From: an uncultured Clostridia bacterium
Lineage (GTDB): Bacteria; Bacillota; Clostridia; Christensenellales; Borkfalkiaceae
Length of the DNA: 64,000 nt
Reading direction: 5' to 3'
NCBI GenBank assembly: GCA_934254825.1
Contig: CAKQMB010000006.1
Span: forward strand, 1 to 64,000
The position numbers were made by a program, and so were the translations under genes. Shown here piece after piece: positions 16,826 through 26,241 of the stretch (position 1 is its first letter; each line of letters opens with the position of its first letter). The notes below the pieces were generated by a model. That model did no database searches and was not told where the DNA came from. It saw only the letters and a program-made list of their open reading frames with translations.

Positions 16826-16917
16826 CCGCGCGAAAAAAAATAAAAGCGTTTCGCCCGAAAAACTGCATTTGTTAAAACAAAATCGTAAGATATGCAAAGA
16901 AAATCGTAAAATACGCC

Positions 16918-16946
16918 TTGAAACGGCGTTTTTGCGGTAGTATAAT
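16918..16946 (+). promoter_or_regulatory. sigma-A-type promoter for the GH130 gene
   Basis: TTGAAA (16918-16923), 17 bases, TATAAT (16941-16946). The spacer end and -10 box GCGGTAGTATAAT match the promoter at 3374-3386 exactly. Confidence 0.82.
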
Positions 16947-17002
16947 AAATGCGATAAAAATGAGAAACGAAGACCGAACGACGAGTCGGCAAAGAGGAAG
17001 AA

Positions 17003-17974
17003 ATGGTTGATTACAGCGTAAACGACAAAATGTTCTGGCAGGATACGTCAGATAAAAGCAAATATATATGGAGATATGAAAACAATCCGCTTATCGATAT
17101 CGAAAACAGCGAATTCTGGCATGTTTTCAACAGCGCGGTCGTTATCAAAGACGGAAAATATATCGGAGTGTTCCGTTGCGAGGACAAAAGCGGCAGACCC
17201 GATCTTTTTATGGGATACAGTAAAGACGGCATAAATTGGGATATCGAAACCGATCACATCGTTTTTAAAAATCCCGACGGAAGCATATTTACTTATCCTT
17301 ATGCTTACGATCCGAGAGTTGTGGATATCGACGGAGTTTATTACATAATTTTCTGCGCGGATATTCAGGGACCGAGCATTTATATTGCAAAGACGACGGA
17401 TTTCGAAAGTTTCGGAATGGTGCCGACGGGATTTTTGCCTTTTAACAGAAACGGCGCGTTGTTCCCCGAAAAAATCGACGGAAAATATTATATGTTGTCC
17501 CGTCCGCATCCGTGCGGAACGTCTTACGGCAATATCTGGATAAGCGAAAGCGACGATCTTATTCACTGGGGAAACCATAAGCTTGTAATGAAAAACTTTT
17601 ATCTCGGAGATAATTACTGGGAAAAAGTAAAAATAGGCGCAGGTCCCATTCCCATTAAAACAAAAGAGGGGTGGTTGCTCATTTATCACGGAGTTCAATC
17701 GACCTGCAACGGATTAAGTTACAGCGTGGGCGTTGCGCTTCTCGATCTGAAAGATCCTTCGAAAGTTTTAAAGCGTGCCGACAGATATTTGCTTACTTCC
17801 GAAAAAGATTACGAGAGATGCGGTTTCACGCCGAACGTTTGCTTCCCGTGTTCCGCGCTTTGCAATTCGAAAGGGCAGGTAACGATTTATTACGGCGTTG
17901 CCGACACGAATATGGCTATCGCGTTTACGACGGTGGATAAACTTCTCGAATTCGTGGACAAGTACAACAGATAA
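17003..17974 (+). CDS. GH130 beta-1,4-mannoside phosphorylase
   Basis: A 323-residue cytoplasmic five-bladed beta-propeller enzyme that phosphorolyses beta-1,4-mannosides to alpha-mannose 1-phosphate. YDPRV near residue 102-106 supplies the catalytic Asp (D103, the counterpart of the Asp in the EDPRV motif of the family). The repeating DGKYIGVFR, DGVYYIIFCA, DGKYYMLSRP and GWLLIYHGV strands are the propeller blades, and the late basic and His residues suit phosphate binding. GAGGAAG precedes the ATG closely. The gene is monocistronic behind its own promoter and divergent from AraC regulator 2. Known substrates of the family include mannobiose, mannosyl-glucose and Man-GlcNAc from N-glycan cores. 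The beta-mannosidase and GH38 genes further on make an N-glycan route plausible. Confidence 0.9.
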   Translation: MVDYSVNDKMFWQDTSDKSKYIWRYENNPLIDIENSEFWHVFNSAVVIKDGKYIGVFRCEDKSGRPDLFMGYSKDGINWDIETDHIVFKNPDGSIFTYPYAYDPRVVDIDGVYYIIFCADIQGPSIYIAKTTDFESFGMVPTGFLPFNRNGALFPEKIDGKYYMLSRPHPCGTSYGNIWISESDDLIHWGNHKLVMKNFYLGDNYWEKVKIGAGPIPIKTKEGWLLIYHGVQSTCNGLSYSVGVALLDLKDPSKVLKRADRYLLTSEKDYERCGFTPNVCFPCSALCNSKGQVTIYYGVADTNMAIAFTTVDKLLEFVDKYNR

Positions 17975-18013
17975 AGAACGGATAAATCCGCGAACCGACG
18001 GAAAATGTAAATT

Positions 18014-18050
18014 ATCGTCGGGAAAATCGTCGGGAAAACTTTCGGGGAAA
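18014..18050 (+). repeat. 12-bp tandem repeat behind the GH130 gene
   Basis: ATCGTCGGGAAA occurs at 18014-18025 and 18026-18037, with a degenerate third copy to 18050. It lies between convergent genes, where no clear terminator was found. Confidence 0.7.
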
Positions 18051-18063
18051 GGATAAAAGCCGA

Positions 18064-18993
18064 TTATTTTTTGTTTGCCGATCCGCATCTCAGACGGAAT
18101 TCTTTCGGCTTCATATTCGTCGACTGTTCGAAGGTGTGAGTGAAATGCGAGGCGTCGAAAAAGCCGCATTCCTGAGCTATGAACGATATCGACTTATCGG
18201 TGGAAGAAAGCATAGCCGTCGCGTGCGAAATGCGTATTTTTTTGAGATATTCCATAGGCGAAGTGTTGAAAACCTTCTTGAAATATCTGAAAAAGTTCGG
18301 CGTGGACATGTTGACTATTCCGGATAAATCGTCAACGGTGATTTTGGAAAAGTAATTCTCTTCCATATATTGCGTGGTTTTTAAGATAATGTAATCCGCG
18401 GTGTTGCTGCGTTCGTCGTCCGTCGTTGTGTATTTTTCGGATATGACTTTCGCGAGTTTGCATAAAAGGCAAACCGTTTTCAATTCGAACATAACGCCGT
18501 CGTCCTCGCTTCTTTCCTTGTCTATCGCGATAAGCTCCTCGAAATCTTTTACGAACCCGTCCGAAAGCTCGTTCGGAATGTTCATATCGAGAGACAGGTT
18601 GTTAAACGCCTGACGAATTTGCGGTTCGACTTCGAACAGGATCTTTATTCCGGGGTATTTGCTTAACTGATCTTTATATTTGGTTAATATATCGTTGCTT
18701 ATAATCAAATGGAAAAGTTTCGGAGCGCCGTTGTCCGCCCAGTAGCCGTGTTCGGTGTACGGCGGAATCATAAAAACGTCTCCCGCTTTTGCCGGGTGAC
18801 TTCTGTTGTTGAAATAATGCCGACACTCTCCTTTTGTCACGACGTTAAGCTCGTAAAAGCTGTGCGCGTGCATTAAAATGGGGTATGAGCGGTTATGATA
18901 ATACGCAAATCCCTGCGAAAAAGCGGACGCGTCGTCCAGCGTGTAAAACGGATTGGTATGTCGTTCGAGGTGTTTCGGATAATTTGTTATCAT
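18064..18993 (-). CDS. AraC-family transcriptional regulator (regulator 3)
   Basis: A 309-residue regulator with a cupin-type sensing half (MHAHSFYELNVVTKGECRHYF near 41-61 and FMIPPYTEHGYW near 73-84) and the C-terminal AraC DNA-binding domain (VDDLSGIVNMSTPNFFRYF; SISFIAQECGFFDASHFTHTF; final KPKEFRLR). It is divergent from the 24-kb operon starting at 19194, its likely target. No ribosome site precedes the ATG. A plausible promoter (TTGTAT, 18 bases, TAAAAT at 19016-19011) would leave a leader of only about ten bases. Confidence 0.87.
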   Translation of the reverse strand: MITNYPKHLERHTNPFYTLDDASAFSQGFAYYHNRSYPILMHAHSFYELNVVTKGECRHYFNNRSHPAKAGDVFMIPPYTEHGYWADNGAPKLFHLIISNDILTKYKDQLSKYPGIKILFEVEPQIRQAFNNLSLDMNIPNELSDGFVKDFEELIAIDKERSEDDGVMFELKTVCLLCKLAKVISEKYTTTDDERSNTADYIILKTTQYMEENYFSKITVDDLSGIVNMSTPNFFRYFKKVFNTSPMEYLKKIRISHATAMLSSTDKSISFIAQECGFFDASHFTHTFEQSTNMKPKEFRLRCGSANKK

Positions 18994-19010
18994 ATTCGAT
19001 AGTTGATAGT

Positions 19011-19040
19011 ATTTTACAAAAAATAGAGATTATTATACAA
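19011..19040 (-). promoter_or_regulatory. possible promoter for AraC regulator 3
   Basis: On the minus strand TTGTAT (19040-19035) is followed by 18 bases and TAAAAT (19016-19011). A TATAAT (19037-19032) lies further upstream. The call is moderate because the -35 match is partial. Confidence 0.45.
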
Positions 19041-19061
19041 TAATTATATCGTAACCTGATT

Positions 19062-19067
19062 TATAAT
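19062..19067 (+). promoter_or_regulatory. possible -10 box for the 19194 operon
   Basis: TATAAT at 19062-19067 has no convincing -35 box, which would fit an activator-dependent promoter under AraC control. The leader would then contain the hairpin element at 19101-19151. Confidence 0.4.
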
Positions 19068-19100
19068 GCAAGTAAATCGGGTTTGAAAAACCGAAAAATT

Positions 19101-19151
19101 CGTTAAGGGCGCACCCTTCTTTTCGTCTCCGACGAAAAGAAACTCTTAACG
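19101..19151 (+). other. structured leader element, copy A
   Basis: AAGGG-CGCA-CCCTT (19105-19118) is a small hairpin. An 11-bp perfect stem with a TCC loop follows (TTCTTTTCGTC 19117-19127 with GACGAAAAGAA 19131-19141), then CTCTTAAC (19143-19150). The outer CGTTAAG and CTTAACG arms also pair, so the 5' arm has two possible partners. The same order of parts occurs at 62518-62567. Confidence 0.6.
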
Positions 19152-19193
19152 GTTTTGAAATAAAAGACGATGAAAAAATATGGAGGAAAAATT

Positions 19194-22100
19194 ATGAAAA
19201 TCAAATCAATCGTATTCGCGATGATTTTGTGCCTGGTATCGGCGTTTTTTATGACGGCGTGCTTTGACGACCCGGGCAACGATCAGAGCGGAACATCGAC
19301 GGGGAGCGAAAGCGTAAGCGAATCTCTCGTCGCGCACGAACACGTTTACAAAGCGGTGGAAGAAGTTTCTTCTACATGCGTTAAAGCGGGGGTAAAAAGT
19401 CATTACAAATGCGACTGCGGCAAGTTATTCGTTAAAGACGGGGATGAGTACGTCGAAACGACGCAAGCCGATCTCGCTTTGCCGCTTGCGGCTCACTCGT
19501 TTAACGGAATAACCGTAAAGACAAATCCGACGAAAATCGTTTATACGGCTTTCGAACAATTCGATCTTACGGGAATCGAGGTCGTTAAAACTTGTTCCGT
19601 GGCGGGGTGCGACGGCGAAGAAGTCGCTTCGGGCGAAGTCGCGTTCGATTACGAAAAAGACGGCGCGACAAACCTTACCGCGGATATGACGAAAGTCGTT
19701 ATCAAAGCGGCGAACTTCGAAACCGAACTTTCCGTAACCGTAAACAAAATAGTCGTGAAATTACCCGTTATCGAAAGTAAAGAGTACACGGGCGCGGTTT
19801 TGACCGCGGTTGTTCCCGAAAGCGCGCTTTACACCGTTACCGAAAACAACGGCGGAACGGATATCGGCGAATACGACGTTAAACTTACCCTTACCGATGC
19901 CGTAAACTACGCTTTCGAAGGCGTTGACGGCGAGGTCGCTACCGTTAAATTCAAAATCACGAAAACGGCTAACGAAATCATAATGCCCGAAATCATCTCC
20001 GAAATAAAATGTCACGGCGAGCCGATTGTCGACGCGACGGCTAAGGAAAACGCGACGATAACATATGTTTACGCAAGCGAAGAGAACGGTGAATACGGCG
20101 CAAAACCCGAAGGCGGCTTCGTTGCGGGAACTTATTATGTTAAAGCTGTTGCGGCAGAAACGGAAAATTACAAGGAAACCGTTTCCGCTCCGAAGAGTTT
20201 TGTCGTAAAACACGCCGTTGCGAGCTGGAATACCGACGGCGAAGACGCGGATATCGGCGTCTGCGTGTGCGGCGCGGAACTTCCCGACGTTACTTTCGGA
20301 AAGGTCGTTTCGGGCGGCGCGCAGGACGTTATACTTTCTGCCGAAACGAAGACCATAACGCTCGGCGGAATATCCGGATATAAAGCGGTTAAGAGCGTTA
20401 AATACGGCGAACTCGATTTAGGAAACGATATCTCGGATCTCGTAATCCCCGAGGGAATGAACGAAGCCGCTCACGGCGCGCAGACTCTTACGGTTGTCGT
20501 TACCGATAATTACGATCTCGATCACACGATAAGCGTACCCGTAGTTCTCGTAACGAAGAGCGTTACCACGTTCGACGAGCTTACAGCTTGCGTAACTTAC
20601 AAGGCGGAAAGAGGAACTACCGCAGAGGGCGAAGATAAATACAACGAAGGCAAATACTTCATACTTGCAAACGATATAACAGTTACGGGTTCGTACAGCG
20701 CGTCCGGAATTCAGTGGGCTAACGCGGGCAGAGGCTTTGCGGGAACGCTTGACGGAAGAGGTCACAGCCTTATCGGCGGAAATATGTACGGCGGCGGATT
20801 GTTCGGATCTATCGAAAGCGGAACGGTAAAGAACATAAAGTTCGAGAAAGTCAACGCCGTGGGAGCGAACAGAACGCTTATCGCGGGTACTTTGTTCAAC
20901 GCTACGCTCGAAAACGTCGAGATTTATATAACCGATAAATTGTCCGTAACCGTAGGTTCTTTCTGGGGCGTACTTGCTACGCACCCCGTAAACAACGTAA
21001 CTCTTACAAACGTTAAAATCGACGCGACGGGTTCGTCGCTTCCCTGGATTGTTGGTCATCACAGCAACAACGCAGACCCCGCGAGATATCATTGCACGAA
21101 CGTGGAAATCATAGCAGACTCGGTCGATTGTTTCTCTTCGGGAAACGCAGGCAAGCTTTATCTCGACGAGGTCGAAGGCGTAAGCTTTAAACTCGGCGGC
21201 AATATCGACGCGACCGAGACCGCGGATCCTATCGATCCCAAGCAGTTCGGAAGCTCGTTCGAGTATATTTACACGTTCGAAGGCGTGTGGGCGAGATATA
21301 CGACGTTGAAGTCCGTAATGTTGGGAGAAACGGATGTAACGGACGTTGTCGATCTTCTCGAAAACACCCTTGCGTTCGGTGATCTTACCGATTATATTAC
21401 GGAAGATGTGTTCAACAAAACCGTTACTTTCGTAGTAGAGTTCGACGCGGGTGAAAACAACAGCGTTAAAGTCGCTTTGAATTTAAGCGTGCTTGACAGA
21501 AACGAAAAGGTTGAACTTACAACCCGTCAGGACGTTATAATGAAAGACGCTGCGGGCGAATATACCACGTTTACCCTTGATCTCGGCGAAGATCTTGCGG
21601 ACGCAACGGTAACCGGCGCGCTCTTCAACGAAGAATCGCTTACCGTAACGGACGGAGCGATCACCTTCTCCGATTCGATGATAAACGGCGTTCACGGCGA
21701 ACACGTTTTAACCGTTTTCGCTGCGAAAGGCAATACGAACTACAATATCACCGCTCCCGTTACCATCGTAACCGAAAGCATTTCCGCAATCGACAGATTG
21801 AAGGAAGTAGTCGGTTATAAGGACGGAACGACGGGTAAAACCTGCGAGGGTAAATATTATATTCTTGCAGGCGATATAACTCATACCTCGTCTTACAGCG
21901 GAAACATAACTCAGACGGGTATCGGCAACGGCTTTGCCGGAACGTTGGACGGAAGAGGACATTCGCTTATCGGCGGTAATTTCTACGGCGGCGGATTGTT
22001 CGGTTCTATCGACGGCGGAACGATAAAGAATCTCAAATTCTCGGGCGTTAATCCCGTCGGTGCGAACAGAACGCTTATCGCGGGGTCCATATATAACGCA

Positions 22101-22406
22101 ACGCTTGAAAATATCGAGATAAAGACCTATAAAGTCGAAATTTCCGATCCCGGATCTTACTTCGGAGTTATTTCGAGCCACAGAGCCGTAAACGTAACGA
22201 TGAAAGACGTGACCATAGATATGACGGGTTCCACGCTTCCCTGGATATTCGGAAAAGGCTGGGGCAATGCGGGCGCAAGCAATTATAAATGCGAAAACGT
22301 CGAAATAAAGGTTAAATCGCTCGGCGCGCTCGCCGCAAATTCCAACGACAGCTCGCTTCTCGCAAACGACGGAGTTTCGGGACTTACCGTTACCATAGCG
22401 GAATAA
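19194..22406 (+). CDS. surface lipoprotein with Ig-like and repeated beta-helix-like (GLUG-type) modules
   Basis: The start at 19194 was chosen over an ATG at 19170 because GGAGG lies seven bases before it. The signal ends FMTAC (Cys23), marking a lipoprotein of about 1,070 residues. Next come a Cys/His-containing segment (EHVYKAV..., HYKCDCGKLF) and bacterial Ig-like domains. Two copies of a module with FAGTLDGRGHSLIGG, GGGLFGS and VGANRTLIAG follow, the second at the very C-terminus. The short Gly/Asn/Leu repeats resemble GLUG or right-handed beta-helix structures. The first gene of a CAZyme/ABC operon, it may bind the target glycan outside the cell. No active site was recognised, so lyase activity is possible but unsupported. 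Confidence 0.72.
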   Translation: MKIKSIVFAMILCLVSAFFMTACFDDPGNDQSGTSTGSESVSESLVAHEHVYKAVEEVSSTCVKAGVKSHYKCDCGKLFVKDGDEYVETTQADLALPLAAHSFNGITVKTNPTKIVYTAFEQFDLTGIEVVKTCSVAGCDGEEVASGEVAFDYEKDGATNLTADMTKVVIKAANFETELSVTVNKIVVKLPVIESKEYTGAVLTAVVPESALYTVTENNGGTDIGEYDVKLTLTDAVNYAFEGVDGEVATVKFKITKTANEIIMPEIISEIKCHGEPIVDATAKENATITYVYASEENGEYGAKPEGGFVAGTYYVKAVAAETENYKETVSAPKSFVVKHAVASWNTDGEDADIGVCVCGAELPDVTFGKVVSGGAQDVILSAETKTITLGGISGYKAVKSVKYGELDLGNDISDLVIPEGMNEAAHGAQTLTVVVTDNYDLDHTISVPVVLVTKSVTTFDELTACVTYKAERGTTAEGEDKYNEGKYFILANDITVTGSYSASGIQWANAGRGFAGTLDGRGHSLIGGNMYGGGLFGSIESGTVKNIKFEKVNAVGANRTLIAGTLFNATLENVEIYITDKLSVTVGSFWGVLATHPVNNVTLTNVKIDATGSSLPWIVGHHSNNADPARYHCTNVEIIADSVDCFSSGNAGKLYLDEVEGVSFKLGGNIDATETADPIDPKQFGSSFEYIYTFEGVWARYTTLKSVMLGETDVTDVVDLLENTLAFGDLTDYITEDVFNKTVTFVVEFDAGENNSVKVALNLSVLDRNEKVELTTRQDVIMKDAAGEYTTFTLDLGEDLADATVTGALFNEESLTVTDGAITFSDSMINGVHGEHVLTVFAAKGNTNYNITAPVTIVTESISAIDRLKEVVGYKDGTTGKTCEGKYYILAGDITHTSSYSGNITQTGIGNGFAGTLDGRGHSLIGGNFYGGGLFGSIDGGTIKNLKFSGVNPVGANRTLIAGSIYNATLENIEIKTYKVEISDPGSYFGVISSHRAVNVTMKDVTIDMTGSTLPWIFGKGWGNAGASNYKCENVEIKVKSLGALAANSNDSSLLANDGVSGLTVTIAE

Positions 22407-22421
22407 AACGATCTGAATTTA

Positions 22422-22450
22422 CGGGCGGAAGCGGCAGCCGCTTCCGCCCG
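22422..22450 (+). other. intercistronic hairpin before the second sugar-binding protein
   Basis: CGGGCGGAAGCGG and CCGCTTCCGCCCG form a 13-bp perfect stem with a CAG triloop. No U-tract follows. It is a likely processing or stabilising site rather than a full terminator. Confidence 0.75.
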
Positions 22451-22497
22451 AAGGTAACTTACAAAATAAAAATTCAAACAAAAAGGAAGTAAAATCA

Positions 22498-24219
22498 ATG
22501 AAGAAAAACAAATCGAAATTTTTGGCACTCGGTCTTGCCGCCGCCCTTACTCTGGGCGTTGCCGCAGGATGCGGAAACGGCGATATCGGCAAAGAAAGCA
22601 ACGGCGGAAACGGCGGCGACAGCTCGAAGGTAACGCAGATTTCTTTCCGTCAGTGGGGCGGAACGGCTTCTTCCACGGACTGGCTTCAAAACGCGATAGA
22701 CCGTTTTACCAAGCTTAAAGAAAACGAATCGTATGAGGACGGCAAAAAGGGAGTTAAAATCGAGTCTTCGACAAACAAGGACTCGGATTACACGAGCAGT
22801 ATTCCCGATTACGATATCCTTCTCGACGAAAACAACGCCAATATCTACGATATGCAAACGCGCGGTTATCTTGCCGATATCAGCGATCTCGTAAAGGGAC
22901 TGGAAAGCAAAATCGAGCCGCAGCTTTTGCCGCGACTTAAAGGCGCGGACGGCAAATATTACGGACTTCCGCACTATTCTTACGACGTAAGTATTTCTTA
23001 CAATAAGGATATTTTCGAAAGCGAGAAGCTCTATATCGCCGCACCGGGAGAAGAAAATGTCGTAAATTACAAGAGTTCGCTTCTTCCCGAGTCTTCCGAT
23101 GGCGTGAACTTCGTGTTTAACGGCGAAACCAAAAAATCGTGCGGACCCGACGGCGAATATAATACTTACGACGACGGACTTCCGTCTTCTCTGGAAGAAT
23201 TTATCGTTCTTTGCGATTATATCAGAAACAAAAAGAATATAAATCCGTTCGCAATGAGCGATTTGTCGGGCGGCGCGAACTATGCGTTCATGCTTATCGA
23301 GTCTTTGTGGTCGGGACTTGTCGGAACGGACGCTATGAAAGCCGTCACCTGTAACTTTACCGACGCGGCAGTAGAAGTCGTTAAGGATGGCGCGCTTTCT
23401 TACGACGGTAATTTCCTTAATACGGGTATCAAAATGCCGCAGACCGAAACCATTGTTATAAACGACGACAACGGATATAAAATGTACGATATGTCCGCTC
23501 GTTACTATGCGCTTTCTTTCCTCGAACTCGCTAAAAACAAGGGTTGGTTCAAGAAAGAGAATATGACTAACACCAAGGCTCAGGAATATTTCGTACTCGG
23601 CAATTCCAACGGTAACGACAACGACAGATGCGCAATGCTCGTCGATTCGACGTACTGGTACGGCGAAGCTACAAGCACGGGTATTCTCGATCGTTATAAA
23701 TCTTTGTCCGGCGGACAGGAAGCGGACGTAAGCATTATGCCTATGCCCGTTCAGCTCACGGGTCAGGTTACCGAGCATAACGGCAAAAAACCGACCGTTA
23801 TCGATCAGAGCGCGACTCTTTTCGTAAATAAACGCGTAGAGAAAAACGACGGATTATTCAGAGCCGTTAAGGAATTTATCGAATTTTTGTACAGCGACGC
23901 CGAACTTAAAGCGTTCACCGAAACGAGTAAACTTACGATAAATATGGATTATACTTACGACGTAAGCAAACTCGGTAAATTCTATGCGGGCGTAAACGAA
24001 GTGGAAACGGCTGCGGGAGACAAGGTCTACGCCGCTTCCGATAATCCCAGATACGCTAAAAACCGTTCGTCCTTCTCGCTTATATGGGGTGGAAAGCTTA
24101 ACTATTTCGGAAGCTATCACAACGGTTCTTACGCCGCTTTGATGGACGGAAAGACCGCTGCCGAAATTTTCGAGACCACAAGAAGATCGAAAGTCGCAGA
24201 TTGGGAATCTTTGGTATAA
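22498..24219 (+). CDS. ABC sugar transporter substrate-binding lipoprotein
   Basis: A 573-residue lipoprotein with lipobox VAAGC (Cys25), followed by a Gly/Asn/Ser linker and a family-1 solute-binding fold. It is about 120 residues longer than the binding protein at 9615, a size common for proteins binding larger oligosaccharides. Recognisable stretches are YYGLPHYSYDVSISYNKD near 155-172, FAMSDLSGGANYAF, and CAMLVDSTYWYGEA. AAGGAAGT precedes the ATG. It serves the two permeases that follow at once. The ligand is unknown; the enzymes of the operon suggest a branched fucose-, arabinose- or hexosamine-containing glycan. Confidence 0.88.
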   Translation: MKKNKSKFLALGLAAALTLGVAAGCGNGDIGKESNGGNGGDSSKVTQISFRQWGGTASSTDWLQNAIDRFTKLKENESYEDGKKGVKIESSTNKDSDYTSSIPDYDILLDENNANIYDMQTRGYLADISDLVKGLESKIEPQLLPRLKGADGKYYGLPHYSYDVSISYNKDIFESEKLYIAAPGEENVVNYKSSLLPESSDGVNFVFNGETKKSCGPDGEYNTYDDGLPSSLEEFIVLCDYIRNKKNINPFAMSDLSGGANYAFMLIESLWSGLVGTDAMKAVTCNFTDAAVEVVKDGALSYDGNFLNTGIKMPQTETIVINDDNGYKMYDMSARYYALSFLELAKNKGWFKKENMTNTKAQEYFVLGNSNGNDNDRCAMLVDSTYWYGEATSTGILDRYKSLSGGQEADVSIMPMPVQLTGQVTEHNGKKPTVIDQSATLFVNKRVEKNDGLFRAVKEFIEFLYSDAELKAFTETSKLTINMDYTYDVSKLGKFYAGVNEVETAAGDKVYAASDNPRYAKNRSSFSLIWGGKLNYFGSYHNGSYAALMDGKTAAEIFETTRRSKVADWESLV

Positions 24220-24222
24220 ACA

Positions 24223-25188
24223 ATGGAGAAAAATACGAATTCCGAAAGAATTTCATTTAAAATGACGCAGGCAAGGCGAAAAAAGTTGGGGTTTTACCTG
24301 GCTTTTATCGCCTTTCCGGTGATTCATTATCTTGTTTTTTACGTTTATATAAATTTCAACTCGTTTATTCTCGCGTTCAGAAATTATTACGTCGACGACG
24401 TTACGAAAACGTTGACTTTCGGCGGAGCGGGATTCGCGAATTTCGCGGCGGGGTGGAAAGTGCTTGCCGACAATTTTAAAATTATCGGCAATTCTTTGCT
24501 TATGCTGGCGGTGCAGTTGTTTTTCATAACTCCGCTCGCTCTTTTGTTCTCGTTTTATATTTACAAAAAGAAACCGGGAACGGAAGTTTTCAGAGTAATG
24601 CTCTTTCTTCCGTCCGTTTTGTCCGCCGTCGTTTTCGGACTTTTGTATCAGTATATCTCCGACGACGTTTTCGGGTGGATACAAACCAACGTTTTCCACG
24701 CGGAGGAAGCAAGTTACTTTCTTACCGACGTAAAAACGAGAATGTGGGCTGTTATTTTGTTCAACGTGTTTATGGGTTTCGGCGTGAGCGTTCTCACTTA
24801 TTCGGGAACGATGAGCGGAATAAACATCTCGCTTATCGAGTCCGCCGAGCTTGACGGGGCGAGTCCTTTGAAGGAATTTATAAATATCGTAATTCCTATG
24901 ATATGGCCAACCGTCGTAACGCTTATGATCGTTTCGTTTTCGAGGGTGTTCACCGAACAATGGCAGGTGCTTACTCTTTTAAAGAGAAATCCGTTAAACG
25001 CGGAAAATCTGGGATATTTCCTGTATACCCGCGCTCTGGACGGAGATTTCGTGATACCCGCGGGGCAAACGAACAATTTGTCTTATGCCGTTTTGTCGGC
25101 GATAGGGCTTATTCTGACCGCGATAGTTCTGCCGCTTACGCTTATTATGCGCTGGGCGCTCAACAAATACGGACCCAAAGCGGATTGA
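24223..25188 (+). CDS. ABC sugar transporter permease (MalF/UgpA-like)
   Basis: A 321-residue inner-membrane protein. It has a basic N-terminus, a first helix LGFYLAFIAFPVIHYLVFYVYI, further helices, and the EAA-type loop SAELDGASPLKEFINIVIPMI that engages an ATPase. It starts three bases after the binding-protein stop without a clear ribosome site, so its translation probably depends on coupling. It pairs with the next permease. Compared with the permease at 11032 the sequence is quite different, so the two importers are not recent duplicates. Confidence 0.88.
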   Translation: MEKNTNSERISFKMTQARRKKLGFYLAFIAFPVIHYLVFYVYINFNSFILAFRNYYVDDVTKTLTFGGAGFANFAAGWKVLADNFKIIGNSLLMLAVQLFFITPLALLFSFYIYKKKPGTEVFRVMLFLPSVLSAVVFGLLYQYISDDVFGWIQTNVFHAEEASYFLTDVKTRMWAVILFNVFMGFGVSVLTYSGTMSGINISLIESAELDGASPLKEFINIVIPMIWPTVVTLMIVSFSRVFTEQWQVLTLLKRNPLNAENLGYFLYTRALDGDFVIPAGQTNNLSYAVLSAIGLILTAIVLPLTLIMRWALNKYGPKAD

Positions 25189-25197
25189 GGTGATTTT

Positions 25198-26226
25198 ATG
25201 ACGAAAATCAAACAAAAGAAGAATAGAGGTAAAAAGTCCGTAAGTCCGTTGTTCATAATTCTCGGCACGGTGCTTATTATCTATTCTCTGATCATGATTT
25301 TTATGCTTTTATGGGGGCTTAACACCTCTTTGAAAAGCGATATGGATTACAGCAATCGGCACAATTATCTCGGTTTGCCGTTTTTAGGCGACGGGTTCGG
25401 TAACAGCAGGGAAGAGTTCTTGCATTTAAGCAACTATAAACTCGTTATCGAAAATTTCAAATATCAGAAACTCGTCAATTATTATCGGGGATCCGTGTCC
25501 GTTTCGCGTTCGACGAAAACCATGTTCGGCGTGATGATGGGCGCGCAGACCGCCGCAGATTTAAGGTTCGAATATTTCCCGGATTTGCTTATCAACACTC
25601 TTGTTTACGTCGGCGGATGCGCTCTGGTATCTTCGTTCGTACCCGCATTGACGGCGTATCTGACGGCAAAATACGATTTTAAATTAAGCGGCATAATATT
25701 TATTTTGTACACGCTTATGATGTGTATGCCGATAGTAGGCAATCAGCCGTCGCAACTTGCGTTTTTCAAAAGTACGGGATTATACGACACTATGCTCGGA
25801 ATAATTCTGCAATGGGCGAGCGGCGCGGGAATGTATTATTTCGTGTACTACGCATACTTTAAAGGCGTACCCGAAACTTACCGCGAGGCGGCGAGCATAG
25901 ACGGCGCGGGAGAAATAAGGATAATGTTTTCCGTTTATTTCCCTCTCGCGATCAAAATGATACTGACGGTATTTCTGATCATGTTCGTTTCGCTCTGGAA
26001 CGATTATCAGAACCCGCTTATATTCCTTCCCACTCAGCCGACTCTGGCAACGGCGGTATACTATATGACAAACCTTGCCAACGGAACGAAAGAGTCCAGA
26101 ATATTTGCGGAAGCTCCCGCTAAAATGGCTGCAAGCATGGTTCTTGCGCTGCCGATACTTTTACTCTTTATTCTTACGAAAAACAAACTTATGGGAGATA
26201 TATCTCTCGGCGGAATCAAAGAATAA
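25198..26226 (+). CDS. ABC sugar transporter permease (MalG/UgpE-like)
   Basis: A 342-residue membrane protein with a Lys-rich N-terminus, about six helices and the EAA loop REAASIDGAGEIRIMFSVYFPLA. A strong AGGTGAT site lies just before the ATG. It is about 60 residues longer than the partner at 11948, owing to a periplasm-side insertion after the first helix (around residues 40-110). It completes the importer with the products of 22498 and 24223. No ATPase is encoded. Confidence 0.88.
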   Translation: MTKIKQKKNRGKKSVSPLFIILGTVLIIYSLIMIFMLLWGLNTSLKSDMDYSNRHNYLGLPFLGDGFGNSREEFLHLSNYKLVIENFKYQKLVNYYRGSVSVSRSTKTMFGVMMGAQTAADLRFEYFPDLLINTLVYVGGCALVSSFVPALTAYLTAKYDFKLSGIIFILYTLMMCMPIVGNQPSQLAFFKSTGLYDTMLGIILQWASGAGMYYFVYYAYFKGVPETYREAASIDGAGEIRIMFSVYFPLAIKMILTVFLIMFVSLWNDYQNPLIFLPTQPTLATAVYYMTNLANGTKESRIFAEAPAKMAASMVLALPILLLFILTKNKLMGDISLGGIKE

Positions 26227-26241
26227 TCATCAGAGGTAATA

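Noticed and set aside
19170..19193. ATG at 19170 as start of the surface lipoprotein
   Set aside because: It has no ribosome site; GGAGG is correctly spaced for the ATG at 19194, which also gives a normal lipoprotein signal length.
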